Assembly (NCBI GenBank): GCA_015143295.1
Contig: CM026551.1
Coordinates: 47,976,034-48,040,033, forward strand
From: Tetracentron sinense
Taxonomy: Eukaryota; Streptophyta; Magnoliopsida; Trochodendrales; Trochodendraceae
DNA: 64,000 bases
Reading direction: 5' to 3'
Positions 36,043 to 47,799 of the stretch are shown here, one piece after another. The translations under genes and the position numbers were made by a program. Position 1 is the stretch's first letter, and the number at the start of each line of letters is the position of its first letter. A model generated the notes under the pieces. That model was not told the DNA's origin, ran no database searches, and was given only the letters and a program-made list of their open reading frames with translations.

Positions 36043-36871
36043 TCATTCCACTTTAACTACTGATATGTACTTTTTAAATGAATTGGACATTTCTGCTACT
36101 ACATTAGCTAGTTCCAATTTTCTTCCCCTCTTCTTTGTGGTGGACTTGGATGATGGTGTTACAACACATGATCGTGCATGTGTTGTGGGGATGTTGGCAA
36201 GTGTTGTGGGGAAGTTAAAGTTTTCACTAGCACCTTTATCTTCAAGGCTCAATGAGGTAGAAACAAACTCCACATTACCACCCTCTTCATTTAGCAACAC
36301 TTTTTCAACATTAGTAGTAGTCTCTACACCTTCTCCATTAGCTTTATCTTTTCCAATCAATAACACAATATCATCCCAATTCTCTATGACTTTGTAATGA
36401 TATGATGAAGATCAGGATTTGACTATAAATAAAACAATGGAGTATAATTAGCAAGATTTTCATGTTAAATATAAAATATAGTAATTAAGAGAAATTAGTA
36501 TATGGTACGATGTATACCTTAACATAATCATTACATATGTTTTCGTCATCCACGGTTCTCATTTTCTTCTGTGTGTCTCATGAGAACCCACTCTGCTTGA
36601 TGATCTCACTAATAGTAGTATAATGTTTTGATCTCCAACTCTTTATCCTATTTTTGATGTTATCCTTAGTGAGAGAAATGTTGAATCTTGTATTTAAGGT
36701 GACCATAGTACCGTGGTATGTTTGTGGTTTCCAACCCGGATCTGCCTTATTTCCTATGGCCATTTGGTCAAAGAGGACATAAAACAAGGTATTGTCCAAT
36801 CGGCATTCCAAGCAGTATATTTTTTTTTTTACCTTTCGGTCTCCCTGACATATAGGTGCAGACTGTTCCAT
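36043..36871 (-). pseudogene. Myb/SANT-like protein of Harbinger element 2
   Basis: The first exon-like block (36871-36578, 97 aa) has LFDQMAIGNKADPGWKPQTY, LNTRFNISLTKDNIKNRIKS and WRSKHYTTISEIIKQSGFS, matching the domain in element 1. The next 200 bases contain stops, then 36366-36043 gives a Ser/Thr-rich region with KSTTKKRGRKLELANVVAEM, comparable to the basic tail of the other copy. The join is not clear: an intron or degeneration are both possible. Confidence 0.75.
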
Positions 36872-37255
36872 ACCTACAAATCTAAAACATGCAAGATTTT
36901 GAATACCAAACCATAATCATAATAATAAGCATAAGTTGTTATTAATAAGTTAACATGCATTTACAGTAAGAATAATCAGTGTTAATCTAATTCAAAATAA
37001 AAATTGAAACATATTGAGTACAAATTATAACAATTATAATCTAATTCAAGTAACATGAACTAAACATAATTAGTCATAATAAAACAATTTCAAATTTAGA
37101 GTAGAATTTTAATTCATAAATTTCAACTACATTACGATTTTTAATCAAATTAGACTCTCACTGAGTTTAGTGTCGTTGAGCCTGATAATCATCAAACATC
37201 TTCTTAGCCAATGAGTCTCAAAATGATGCCTATTCAATTGTATTTTTGACGACGG

Positions 37256-38256
37256 TTATTGCATTATCAGAACACCTTTTGTGACTTCTGAAACTAGTGT
37301 AGCTTCTAACTCACGATCCATATCTCTCAATAATAACTCATTTGGTATTTCATCTCTTATGAAATTGTGGAGGATGCAGCATGCATTGATGATCCTAATT
37401 TGTATTTTTACATCATAAAAACCACCAGTCCGTAATATACTCCATCGCTTTTTCAGTAATCCAAATGTTCTTTCAGTCACGTTCCTTGCACTTGAATGTT
37501 GAAGATTAAATAACTCTTTATGGTTAGTTGGAGTACTACCCATCCATTCATTTAGATTGTATTGAGCCCCTCTATAAGGAGCTAACAATCCTCGCTCATT
37601 GGTATATCCTATGTCTACAAGGTAGTACTTACCTACAATATGCAATTTTTTATGTGTTAACTAATATGTAATTTTTCATCAGTTATAACCATAAAAAATT
37701 AAAAGGCACACCTGGGGGAATATGAAGGCCATTGTGCCTATGCAATGCATCTCGTAGGACTCAAGAGTCTGATGCAATTCCCTCCCACCCAGGTAGTACA
37801 TAGATAAACTTCATATTAGGATTACGTACTCCTAAGACGTTTGTATTGATATCATGCTTTCGATCTATTCCGATATCTAGGCTGGTCTTCGATTTGAACA
37901 ATTAGAGTAACATATGTCCCATCGAGTACTCCAAGAGAGTTCTAAAAAATTGGTTTTAGTTAGTATGATACAAAAATATACAGTAATATGAATACATTTT
38001 AGGTGTAGAATTTGTCAAATATCTTGAACCATTTCCACTTTTCAACATCATGTTCATTAAGTGTGGGCTCATTTAGTCTTATAAAATCCTTGTGTAACTT
38101 AAGTACTACTCGCAACACACTCTGGAATTGCCTACTTACTGTTTCTCCCAATCGATGAAAAGAACATTTAATCGTGTTATTTTTTAAGTTATGGGTGAGG
38201 ATATGTAAAAATATTGCCACAACTTCTTCAATTGTTCTATTTCTCGTCACCATCAA
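37256..38256 (-). pseudogene. Harbinger transposase of element 2, decayed
   Basis: Three pieces are seen on the minus strand. 38256-37999 matches the N-terminal half (EEVVAIFLHILTHNLKNNTI, VLKLHKDFI). About 37945-37715 holds the first catalytic region ([20 protein letters not shown]) and later the second-Asp region, read with a frame change. 37645-37256 has KYYLVDIGYTNERGLLAPYR, ELFNLQHSSARNVTERTFGL and CCILHNFIRDEIPNELLLRD. Here the catalytic Glu (TERTFG) is kept, unlike in element 1. The N-terminus is short or missing. Confidence 0.82.
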
Positions 38257-39068
38257 CCCTTACTTATCAAACCTCTTTATTTCCTATGAATCGGAACAAA
38301 GAATACTACAAACCTGTTTACTGAAAAAAAAAAATACTCACAATTGAAAGGAGAAGGTTTGGATATTATTGACTTCGAAAATCTGAAATACTCTCCTTAG
38401 TAATCTCTCTGAATTTTTTCTGAAGTACTCCCTATTAATGGTTTATCTCAATATTTATTGTAGTATTCCTCCCTAATATTAGATAGGAGGAACAATACTT
38501 AAGTTACACAGTAAGTAGTGATGACAGTACTACTCACAACACAATTTGGTTATGCATACATCTATGATCTGGCATAGATGTTCTCATCACCACTCATGTG
38601 AATGTATCATAAAGTTTAACCATCAATAATCATGATTCTCAGAAAAAATATATGAATCCCACAAAGGATTGACAGTAGATTACTTGATAAACATCTTCCC
38701 CTATCCAACAATAATATATGTCGACAATACAAATGAAGACACCAATCCACCAACACAATCTATCCACAATAGAGATGGAGAAAGAAGGGATGAAGATGAA
38801 GAGTTTCTTACCTAGTTGATTTGCAATGGCGATGGAAACGACAAGTTGAAGGAGAAAGGCAATGACAACGGCGAGTTGAAGGAGAAAGGCAACAGTAGAA
38901 GGATAAAAAAATCCAAATGAGAGAATGGTAGATACGGCAGGTTTTGCCAGGCTCTTTACATTTAGAATTCCATGCTACAGTGGAATTGTTAAATAACTTA
39001 AGGAATGGAATTAGAGAGAGGAATTGACAAGTCCGCCCTCCAATTTCGCAAATCCAAACGTACCCTAA

Positions 39069-40110
39069 CCCCTTATTACTTGACCAAATGGGACACTATC
39101 CCATGTTTCTGCTATTTCTAACCGTTTTTTTTTTCCCTCTCTTTTTTCCTCCTTTTTTTTTCCTCTTTTTCTTTTGTCTCTTCCTCTTCAAAATCTGAAA
39201 TTTTTAATTCTATGTTTTTACCCATCCAAATTCCTAAAAATGGGCTTCATCATTCCGAATATATTAAAAGATTTTTTTTTTCTTTTGTCTATTCTATTAA
39301 AAAAAAATCAGGGAATGTACATTTGCTTGAAACAATTCCCAAATAACTTGATGTTGCAAGGTATTCAATTTGAAGTTTTAAGAGGATTTTTGTACAGTCA
39401 AAGATATGAGAAAATTGGAAGTTACTAAGAGGTCAAGAGGGGATTCTTTAAAAATAAGAAATTGTGCACCATGTTGGTAGAATACTTATCGTCACAACGC
39501 AAATAGGGTATATTTGAAATGTAGGTAACAGAATTACCACTAATTATAGGGTTTCACCAAAGTCAGACCGATCAACATGATTTTGATGTGGGGGGATTCT
39601 TAAAATTGATTTATTAATAAAAAGTACTTAATGTCAAAAACTAGACTACTCAACACCTAAGAAATATGCAAAAATATTGCAGAAGTAGTTAACATGTCTC
39701 AACTCAAAAAACATGCTAAAATCAAAATGGAGATAATTTAAATACCTCAACTTTGGACAATTTAAGAAACTTTCTCATCTTAGAAACATATTGAGGATAT
39801 ATAACGCTGATTTTCAAGAGAGATAACATTGATAAAAGTAGGAAACAAAAAGATATTTTTGAAATCTAAGGATATAATGGTAGTATTTATAATTTTGGAG
39901 ATATTTTAATCATTTTAGTGCTTTAAAGATATTCACTGGACTTCTCTTACATGTTATAGGAGGTCTTGTAAGCCTTACAAGGGTTCAAATTTACATGCTT
40001 ACAATATCACTGCAATATGATACAGCATAAACTAACAAACCAAGTCCAAAACTGATGTTTTCTCTCCCATTGACACCAAAGAGCTCTCTCTCTCTCTCTG
40101 TGAAAACTGT
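39069..40110. other. AT-rich intergenic sequence
   Basis: T-rich tracts (39123-39175, 39272-39283) and unsupported short frames, the longest 84 codons at 39174-39428, not recognised. A (CT)n tract lies at about 40084-40100. Confidence 0.5.
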
Positions 40111-40121
40111 GAGAATTATAA

Positions 40122-40480
40122 TGTTAAAACATACTTGTAAAGACATGAGTTCAATAATTTAGCCTTTAAACTTAAGATTGCTCCCACTACTTTGCTCCAA
40201 ACCCGAATGAGATTCCTTCATATATTACAAAGAAATATAATGTTAAAACATACTAGTAAAGTCTTAAGTTCAATAAATATTCCTCCCACTACTTTTAAGA
40301 TTGCTCCCACTACTTTGCTCCAAACCCGAATGAGATTCCTTCATATATTACAAAGAAATATAATGTTAAAACATACTAGTAAAGTCTTAAGTTCAATAAA
40401 TTGGCCTTTAAACTTAAGATTCCTCCCACTACTTTGCTCCAAACCCGAATGGGAGTCCTTCACTTTATTAGAAAGAAATT
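40122..40480 (+). repeat. About 120-bp tandem repeat, just over three copies
   Basis: CTCCCACTACTTTGCTCCAA occurs at 40181 and 40431 in phase with a copy whose unit starts at 40304; spacings are 123 and about 119 bp. Each unit also holds GTTAAAACATACTAGTAAAG. A partial copy precedes the first. The 122-codon frame across it is a by-product. Confidence 0.85.
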
Positions 40481-40507
40481 TGGATGGAATTATAATAAGG
40501 GAGATCG

Positions 40508-41000
40508 TAATACAAGAAATCTATTTTGTTGTCGATTTGATCGTGGGTAATGAGTTTTAGAGACGGTTATCATATTATATCGCTAATGAGTCGATTTCAA
40601 TATCTTTAAAAAGGGTTATTTGCAACAGAAAATTGCATTTGCGACGGATTTTAGCAATGGGTTTTTCCGTCATTAATTAGCCACAAAAAATGTTTAGTCT
40701 CTAATATTAAATTTGTTATGGTAATTTTCTCTCTAATAATATTTTTGCAAAGGTATTTTTTCTGTCTGTGATGTAGACTTAGTGGTGGATATATTCTGTC
40801 TCTATATTTTATTCCTATTACTGACGAAATATTTTCGTCTCTATATGTATTTTTATTTGAAAAAATTGTATTAATTCACAAAATAAGCATTAGAGACGGA
40901 ACATTAGCGACATAATAAATTATGTCTCTATAACTTGTGTAATAGAGACAGAATTTATTATGTTGCTAAATTTCCGTCACTCGGTACATTTTATGTAGTG
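40508..41000. mobile_element. CACTA (En/Spm)-type non-autonomous element
   Basis: The right end read on the minus strand is CACTACATAAAATGTACCGA, followed by inverted and direct copies of GACGGAA(A)TTTAGC(G)ACATAAT and AGAGACGGA/TCCGTCTCTA words, typical CACTA subterminal repeats. The left end TAATACAAGAAATC is a decayed CACTACAAGAAA. No matching 3-bp duplication seen (TCG and TGA). 493 bp, no coding capacity. Confidence 0.65.
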
Positions 41001-41601
41001 TGAGTTTGATTTATGTGTGCAAGTCGGCACACAGATTTTGTGTACCCCCAGCACTACATAGGGTATGTTGTATGTTCGTAAAAGTACAAATTGCTAAGAA
41101 TAGAACACCTCTCATTTTCTGAATGTTTTCACATATACATCCACAACTGGGGTACATGGCACACTATTAGCAAGGCCACACATGTGGAACTCGACACATG
41201 TTTCATTAAATAATGGGTCTTAATTATAACTAGTTTTTTCTAAAAGAAATTAATTGTTTTTAAATATTATTTATAAAAATAAAGCATTTAAAAAATTGAT
41301 TTTTCTGAGACAACGATGCAATTTTTAGAAATTCGACAACTACGTGATTTTGTTTAAACTTTTTAAAATTACTTATTTAATATGAGCCAATGATGCAATT
41401 TTTAGAAATTCAGACAACCCCCCAATTTTGTTTAAACTTTTTAACATTACATATTTACCACTAAAACGAGATTTTATGTGTAATTTCTCAGCAAAGTTGG
41501 ATCATATTCAATTGCGATTGAAGTCAAGAGAGTTCAATCAGAGCCACAGGTCCCCTTTAGCCTATTAATGGTGAAGATTCATTAACCCTTAAGGTTAAAT
41601 C

Positions 41602-41838
41602 AGTGTTATCAAAACCAGACTAGATGAGCCAGTCGAACCGAAAAAATGGGAACCGGTCCTCTCACCAGTTCCCAAAACTGCAACTATTTAAAAACCGGTT
41701 GAGAACTAGCCAGAACCGATTAGAACCGGGTAAAAATGAAAAAATATTATTTTTAAATAAAAAGGACACGGTCGAACCGGACCGGTTAAACCGAGAACCG
41801 GCCACCCAACCACTTCGATGACCAGTCCATTGATGAAA
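41602..41838. mobile_element. MITE of the AACCGG(A)CCGG family, copy 1
   Basis: It starts AGTGTTATCAAAACCAGACT and ends GATGACCAGTCCATTGATGA, with inner GTCGAACCG, AACCGGTC and CCGGTT words. The order of motifs matches copy 2 at 57118-57452. The ends here are more mutated. Confidence 0.65.
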
Positions 41839-42020
41839 TCATTGGGTTAAACAAATCTTGATTTTTAGAAAAAATATTAATCTTATGTATTAAAACTTTT
41901 TTAACTAGAATGAAAAGGAAAGTTGAAGACTTTGTGGTAGAGTTCAATCACAACTCGATCCGAACTCTTCTCTGAAACATGTGGTGGCTAATTATCGATT
42001 GCACGATGCCAACAAAAGTA

Positions 42021-42435
42021 AAAACGAGATTGGATCACAACCTAATTATATCTGTAAGAGATTTTATTTGCATATGTGGCACATATGGGTTGGATGAGGA
42101 AACAAAAATGAAAAATTCAAGGCATCGGATTACCTCTGGCAGACACAAGAAAAAATGTGGTTGAGCATCCACACATTATCCCGCATGTGACGATAAAAAG
42201 GGGGAGAGATATCAAATGGGGAGAAGTAAAAAAACATGGGGCGAAAATGAAATGATTTCTCCCCTTTTATCGCCACATGTCGTATGATGTGTGGATGCCC
42301 GATCACATTTTTCTAACGTCTGTCAGAGGTATATCGATGCCATTTCAAATTTTAAATTTTTTTTACTTCCAATGAACATGTTCCACATATGCAATTAAAT
42401 TCAATTGCAATTGGTTGTAATTTTATCTCGGTAAA
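42021..42435. mobile_element. Long-armed fold-back element A
   Basis: Two arms of about 150 bp face each other: 42021-42169 and 42285-42435, centred near 42228. Matching pieces include GCATCCACACATTATCCCGC / (minus) GCATCCACACATCATACGAC, TTACCTCTGGCAGAC / ATACCTCTGACAGAC, and TTGCATATGTGG in both arms. The structure suggests a Mutator-like or fold-back MITE. No clear target duplication. Confidence 0.65.
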
Positions 42436-42462
42436 AGCCGTCTGGTTCTATTTATCAGACGC

Positions 42463-42690
42463 CAGAAAAGTGGTCTCAGGCTACCACACATTATACGACA
42501 TGTGGCGATAAAAAGAGAAATCATTTCATTTTTTTCCCATGATTTTGATTTCTCCCCATTTGATATTTGTCCTCCTTTTTCTCACAACTTTCTCGTCACA
42601 TGTCGCATAATGTGCGGAGAAATCAAAATCATGGGAGACAATGAAATGACTTCTCCATCACATGTCGGTAGCCCCAGACCACTTTTTTGA
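42463..42690. mobile_element. Fold-back element B, related to A
   Basis: The left arm CAGAAAAGTGGTCTCAGGCT and the right arm (minus) CAAAAAAGTGGTCTGGGGCT face each other, with CACATTATACGACATGTGGC and GAGAAATCATTTCATT inside. The motif order (AGAAAA-TGTGG, CACACATTAT, ACATGTGGCGATAAAAAG) repeats that of element A about 30 bp to the left. Confidence 0.65.
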
Positions 42691-43049
42691 GGCCCGGTAA
42701 AAACTCCTTGATGCCTCTGACAGGGCGCACATGATGGCCACGATTAGTCAAGAGTTAGCAACAAAAGGACTTAACAAAGGACTTGTGTGATGGCAGGAAG
42801 GGAGAAACCTTGCTGCCTTCTCAGGGACACCGCGGCCCCTGATTGGTCATGAGCTGACAGTCCAACCTGCCCACCTGTGAAATTATAACAGCCCTAATTA
42901 GTACTACGAGCCGGAGTATATCATGTGCATTATCTTTCATGCACCAATATCACTCTTTGGGCCGTAGCTTTATTCTTTGATTTCTTCCTTTAATTTCAAT
43001 CGATCGAGCACTGCTTAGCGAAGCGACCGTGCCCCTTTCAACACATCTT

Positions 43050-43320
43050 TAACTCAAGTTAAGCTTAACTAGATTAAAGTTAAGGTTTTGTTTTTTTTCC
43101 TAAAAATCAAGGTTGGATTGCTTAACCTTAGGGGTGAGTGAATTAACCATAGTTGAAGAGTGTTTAAAAGTGGGACGTGGACAAATGAGGACCGGCCATT
43201 CACCTTGTTAAATTTTGACCTGATAAGCGCGCATTCGGCTATGTAGCCGAATGCCGGTCCACGTGACCCTTTTAACTATGGTTAAGCTTAACTAAATTAA
43301 GAATAATTTATTTTATTTTT
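43050..43320. repeat. Fold-back family F, copy 1
   Basis: TTAAGCTTAACTAGATTAAA at about 43060 and ACTATGGTTAAGCTTAACTA at about 43284 form facing arms. Inside lie TAACCTTAGGGGTGAGTGAA, AACCATAGTTGAAGAG and the hairpin ATTCGGCTATGTAGCCGAAT (43229-43248). Related copies lie near 44430, 57480, 57840 and 62790. Confidence 0.6.
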
Positions 43321-43337
43321 AAAAATAATGGTTAGAT

Positions 43338-44412
43338 GTATTTGAGATAAGTTTAGATAATACTGAGTGGTGTAATAAAGTGAGATGAGGTACACCATGT
43401 CTCTTCTCATCTCTAGGTAGATTTGAATTTGAAATAGAATAGTATTAAATATTAGATTTGATTAGGATTTGAATTGATTAGTCTCTATATGATCCTTATT
43501 AATGAGGAGTCATTGTAATCACTCAAGAATTATCAATAGAATCAGTTTTTCTATATGGTATCAGAGCGGGTCGATTGGACTTTATTTTGAATTTTTTTTT
43601 ATAAGCTTAGAAAATATAAGTAGATTTGAATTTGAAATAGAAGAATATCAAATATTAGATTTGATTAGGATTTAATTTGATTATTATGTGATTATATTTC
43701 TACGTTGTGACTCATATGATCTCTATATAATCCTCAATAAGGAGTCATTGTAATCATCCAAGTTATTATCAATAAATCAAATTTTCTATATGATATCAGA
43801 GTAGGTCGATTGGACCTTATTTTGAATTTTTAGTTTTTTTAATCTTGTTTTTCCGACAGACGGGTTTAAACCTTTTTTTCCCTAAAGCTATAGTCATCAC
43901 CAATTATAGTTGAAATCTCTTTACCATTAATACCTTTGAGTTCTTTTTTTCCCCTTCAAACGACTGGCCGGATTATCTTTATGTGCTAATGGGAGAGATC
44001 ATGACAGTTTGCTCTAGTGGACCACTGGCTCCAACAGAATCTAAGATGAGCGGTATGTGACAGTGATGTATTTCACAGACTGACAATGACCACCAATATG
44101 TACAATTAGATTTTCCGACGACTTTTCAACAAGACTCAAGAATCACAAACTACTTTTTTGTTTGTAACAATTGCAAGATTTTTTCAAAAGATCATGCAAT
44201 TGCGAGAGGGTATTAGAGATAAGTTTAGAGAATACAAAGTGGTGTAATAAGGTGAGATGAGATACACCATATCTCATCTCATCTCTAGATAGATTTAAAT
44301 TTGAAATAAAATAGTATCAAATATTAGATTTGATTATGATGCGATGATGTTTCTATGTTTCAATGAGAAGTCATTGTAATCACTCATGAATTCTCAATTG
44401 AATCAGTTTTTA
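43338..44412 (+). mobile_element. TRIM-like retrotransposon with three LTR copies
   Basis: A short LTR (about 43338-43554) is followed by a perfect PBS word TGGTATCAGAGC at 43556. A second, 5'-shortened LTR (about 43616-43795) is followed by the mutated PBS TGATATCAGAG at about 43797. About 400 bp of non-coding DNA leads to the purine tract GCGAGAGGG (44202-44210) and a third LTR (44211-44412). Shared LTR words: ATATTAGATTTGATTA, GAGTCATTGTAATCA and GTGGTGTAATAA. The LTR length of about 200 bp and lack of coding sequence fit a TRIM. Confidence 0.7.
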
Positions 44413-44424
44413 AATAAGATGGAT

Positions 44425-44540
44425 GAACCCTGGGGTGAGTGAATCTTAACCTTAGTTAGTGGGTGTTAAAAGGGACATGGATCAATGAAGATCAACATTT
44501 GGCTACATAACCGAATGTGAGGTCCGCTATCAATTTTCCT
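44425..44540. repeat. Fold-back family F, partial copy 2
   Basis: CTGGGGTGAGTGAATCTTAA, GGGTGTTAAAAGGGACATGG and GGCTACATAACCGAATGTGA match one arm and the loop region of copy 1. Confidence 0.55.
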
Positions 44541-44544
44541 CAAC

Positions 44545-45572
44545 AAAAAAAAAAGTAGTCAAATACGATTAGGCCACAACCCCAATTGGCATTGGTTACT
44601 GGGTTAGAGAGTTGAGCGCCTAACTAAGAAGTAGGCTAAACATGGTGGGCTTATCAACCGCCACACCATCATTCAAGGAAATGGAACCTTGAACACCCCA
44701 CATGGGGGATATACACGCGCAAATGGAAATGGGCTTGCAAAAGTGGCCTCGTTACCAAACTGTATCCAGTCCATTCAAAATCAATCCAAGCCCAACTAGC
44801 CATGATTTTACTTTCCCAAACACATTATGGGTTTGTCCCAATGATTGTGTGTCTTCCTTTGGAGAGGTGTGAGTCGTGTTCGAGCCTTGGTGTGGCCGTT
44901 GAGCGCCCACCATTAGTTCTAACCCCCTAACCCCTAACATAGATAGATAAATATTTTAGTTACCTACCGGAAAAAAAAAAAAAAAAAAACCAGCCACCAA
45001 ATTCCTTTTTTTTTTTGTTGGTATATAGATACACTAACCACAATATAGCCTGGGCTTGGGTTCAGACCAAAAATATCGCTAGGGCTTCTGGCTCCTTGCT
45101 TTTTTCCTTTCGATTCGACGAGGAACAGTAAAAGGGTTTGTACTTAAAGTTTCTTTTTGCTTTGCGAATCAATTGGAAAGACTTTCTTTTGATAGATGGA
45201 ACTTTTTCCATCCAGTTGAGTATATCTAGATAGAGAAATTTAATTGTGTTTTCCTTCCTATGACTACAGCTTCGCCTTGTGGTTGTTGTCTTGACCAAAA
45301 AAAAATAGAGAAATTAATGCAGGCAATGGATGAATCTAGTACCTAAGGCCCAAGTCCACCCACAGCTCCTAGGCAGCAAATCCTGGGCCGAGCCCAGGCC
45401 TGTAACTGCCCAACTTTTCGCGAAGGGGATTGCTAGTTTCTATTCTTTTCTGCACTCTCCCTTTTTCAGGACAAAAAGAAGTGAGTGAAATAGGGGGAAA
45501 GTGGAGCTAGAAAAATCCTTTCACAAATTAGGGTTGAGACTTTGGCACCCTGAGTTGGGATCAACTTGTATT
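44545..45572. other. Intergenic sequence with a possible SINE tail
   Basis: GTGTTCGAGCC at about 44877 resembles a pol III B box, and a run of 18-20 A ends the block at about 44971-44990. No A box was placed, so the SINE idea is weak. A 78-codon minus-strand frame at 45062-45298 was not recognised. The duplicated word GTTGAGCGC occurs at 44612 and 44898. Confidence 0.35.
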
Positions 45573-46078
45573 TGTTAGAAAAAAATCTCTTTTAGTGTGG
45601 TCATGCACTATGGTCAATCCCTTTAACCGGTTATGACAGCTTCTAATTGTAATACTAGTATCTGTTTCTAGGTGATGTAATTAGCAAGAAGATAATACAC
45701 TTCTCTAATTAAGGCATGATTATTTTTTGAGAGAGTTCTAATATTGAAGATTCCTTAATGGGAATGATTCCTTTAATGTCTATAAATAAAGGGAGCAAGG
45801 TCCCAACTCTCTCTCTCTAATTTTCTCATACATAATACATGCACCCATTGTGTGGTGATGAACTAGAAAGAGAGGAGGGTTGAAGATCTTGTGCATCGGC
45901 TGTACTCAAACCACTTCATTCGGCGCATTCGGATCGGCATAATAGCGTTTAACCAAGGTAAGATGATTAAACACATATTCTTAATTAGAAAAAGAAAAAA
46001 CTTTCATGTATATGTGATGATAGATCTCTAATCTATATTAAGTTTAAGAGATTAATAAATCTAATATTTAGATTTATA
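45573..46078 (+). promoter_or_regulatory. Copia 5' LTR
   Basis: It starts TGTTAGAAAA and ends TTTATA (ancestral TTTACA in the 3' copy). A TATA box TATAAATAAA at 45781-45790 is conserved in the 3' LTR at 51742. A CT-rich stretch follows the TATA box (about 45808). Confidence 0.92.
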
Positions 46079-46079
46079 G

Positions 46080-46092
46080 TTGGTATCAGAGC
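46080..46092 (+). other. Copia primer-binding site
   Basis: TTGGTATCAGAGC, complementary to the 3' part of initiator tRNA-Met, begins one base after the 5' LTR. This is the standard plant copia PBS. Confidence 0.9.
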
Positions 46093-47228
46093 TTAAGGTA
46101 TATTTTTCATCTATATACATGGGGTTTTACTTTTCGAAAGGGTTTTTCTTTTCAAAAAATGAAAAATTAATTTAGAAAAGTCTTTTTGCCCGCTTTTGAT
46201 TTTTGACTGAGGTTTTGACATTCGAAACGATTGATTCTGGAAAAACTTTATTCACGAAAGTTGTAGATCTTTTCGTGGACTTCGAAATGATGTACTATTA
46301 GACCAAAATTGGACTTACAGTCATTGAGTTATGACCTGATTTTTGTGTGTTATTTTCGGATCAGATTTGACCCATTTGACTTATATAAATTGCAAACTTG
46401 TTTTTGAGTTTCTGGACTCATTTTAAGGCAGTTTTTTACCCGTAAAAGCTCATTTTTTCGAGATCTATGCAATAAGCTTATTTTTATGACTGTCAGAATT
46501 TGTTAAGACAGTGTTTTGACTTATATAATGAGTTGTTAATTTGTAAATGATTAATATATTGTTTGCATTTAATGACTATGATGAATATTTATTTATTGAA
46601 TTATGATCAATAAGAATTGTGAGTTGCTGATAAAGAATTGCACAAATTTATTTATATGTGAACCTATTTTTCATTCACATAAAAGTTCAATGTTGTGTTG
46701 TGCATATTATTCGGTTTAACTTTATGGATTTTATGATAATCATTTATTCCTAAACATAGCCTTACCTTGTGTGTCATTAACCAAGGAAATTGAACCACTA
46801 TTATTGAAATAAATTTTTCACATTCATGTGGAATGCCCAATGTGGATAACATAAATGGCTTGAAAGATTGATCTGTCCAACAGTGATGATCTTTACTAGT
46901 GTTATGATGTCCATTTTGAATTAGGTTCAATTGTAAACTCCATTGATATGGAATGACATAAATTTAGGTAGTCAACGTTGATGTCACGACTTAAGGAATT
47001 TATCTGCCCAAATGTGACAAATTTCTTGATGTTGTGATGGTTGTGTTTGACTAACCTACTATTTTGAGGAAATCACTAGCATGTCATGACTCAACCCAAA
47101 AGAGGGACATGATGATGCAATTGATATCTCTATACAGCACATTTAACTAACCTTTATGTTCGAGGAAATCGCTAGCATGTTATGAATCGACCCAGGGTAC
47201 TTCCAAGGCACTTGCCAGCGGCCTTATT

Positions 47229-47790
47229 GTGAAAATGGGAACCATGAAATATGATGGAAATAGTAGGACCGAGCGAGAGCGGTCGATTGGGTTGATGATA
47301 AAGAAAGTGCTTCCAACTCGCTATATGGTAAGCCCTTGTATACGTGAGCACATTATGAAAATGAGTGGCATGGCTACTCAATTAAAGAGAATAGACATGG
47401 AAATTTCTGAAGGTTACATCGTTCACTTCATTATGACTTCTCTTCCTACTCAATTCGATCCATTCAAGATAAGTTATAATACACAGAAAGAGAAGTGGAA
47501 GATGAACAAGTTGATTGCAATGTGTGTTCAAGAAAAAGAAATGTCTGATAATGCTCACTACACCACTTTTGGTCAATCTAAGAGAAATTTCAAGCAAAAA
47601 GGAAATAAATGATCCTATCAAAGGAAGAATGTGAAAGCTTCTAACTCGGCAGCCAAACAAGAAGAATCTAGCGAAGCTGGTTCTAACATTAAGTGTCATT
47701 TCTGTAAAAAGAAAGGACACATAAAGAAAGAATGTCAGAAATACAGAGACTGGCTCGTGAAGAAACGTAACTCCCTTTTCTTTGTTTGTT
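47229..47790 (+). pseudogene. Copia gag with CCHC zinc knuckle
   Basis: The readable gag core is at 47229-47612 (LKRIDMEISEGYIVHFIMTS, LPTQFDPFKISYNTQKEKWK). A TGA at 47610 interrupts it; the same frame continues through CHFCKKKGHIKKEC at about 47695-47737, the RNA-binding zinc knuckle, to a TAA near 47790. The start of gag upstream (46100-47228) is degraded and holds two similar blocks (GAGGAAATC(A/G)CTAGCATGT at about 47077 and 47163), suggesting an internal duplication. Confidence 0.82.
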
Positions 47791-47799
47791 AAGAATCAT

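Larger units (their letters stand above)
35270..39065 (-). mobile_element. PIF/Harbinger transposon (element 2), inverted relative to element 1
   Basis: The left end GGATGTGTTTAGATTTGCG and the right end (minus strand) GGGTACGTTTGGATTTGCG match at 15 of 19 bases. TAA flanks both ends (35267-35269 and 39066-39068). On the minus strand transposase exons (38256-37256) precede the Myb/SANT-like ORF (36871-36043), the same order as in element 1. Only 9 bp separate the two elements' TAA duplications. It is a distinct, diverged family member, not a copy of element 1. Confidence 0.88.

Noticed and set aside
36005..36397. 130-codon plus-strand frame
   Set aside because: It is antisense to the Myb/SANT-like tail of Harbinger element 2, which explains its length.
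44810..44990. SINE
   Set aside because: Only a B-box-like word and a poly-A run are present; no A box, start or target duplication could be placed.
45062..45298. Basic 78-codon frame as a possible organelle-derived or host gene
   Set aside because: I could not recognise it, and no adjoining exons or organelle gene order were visible.
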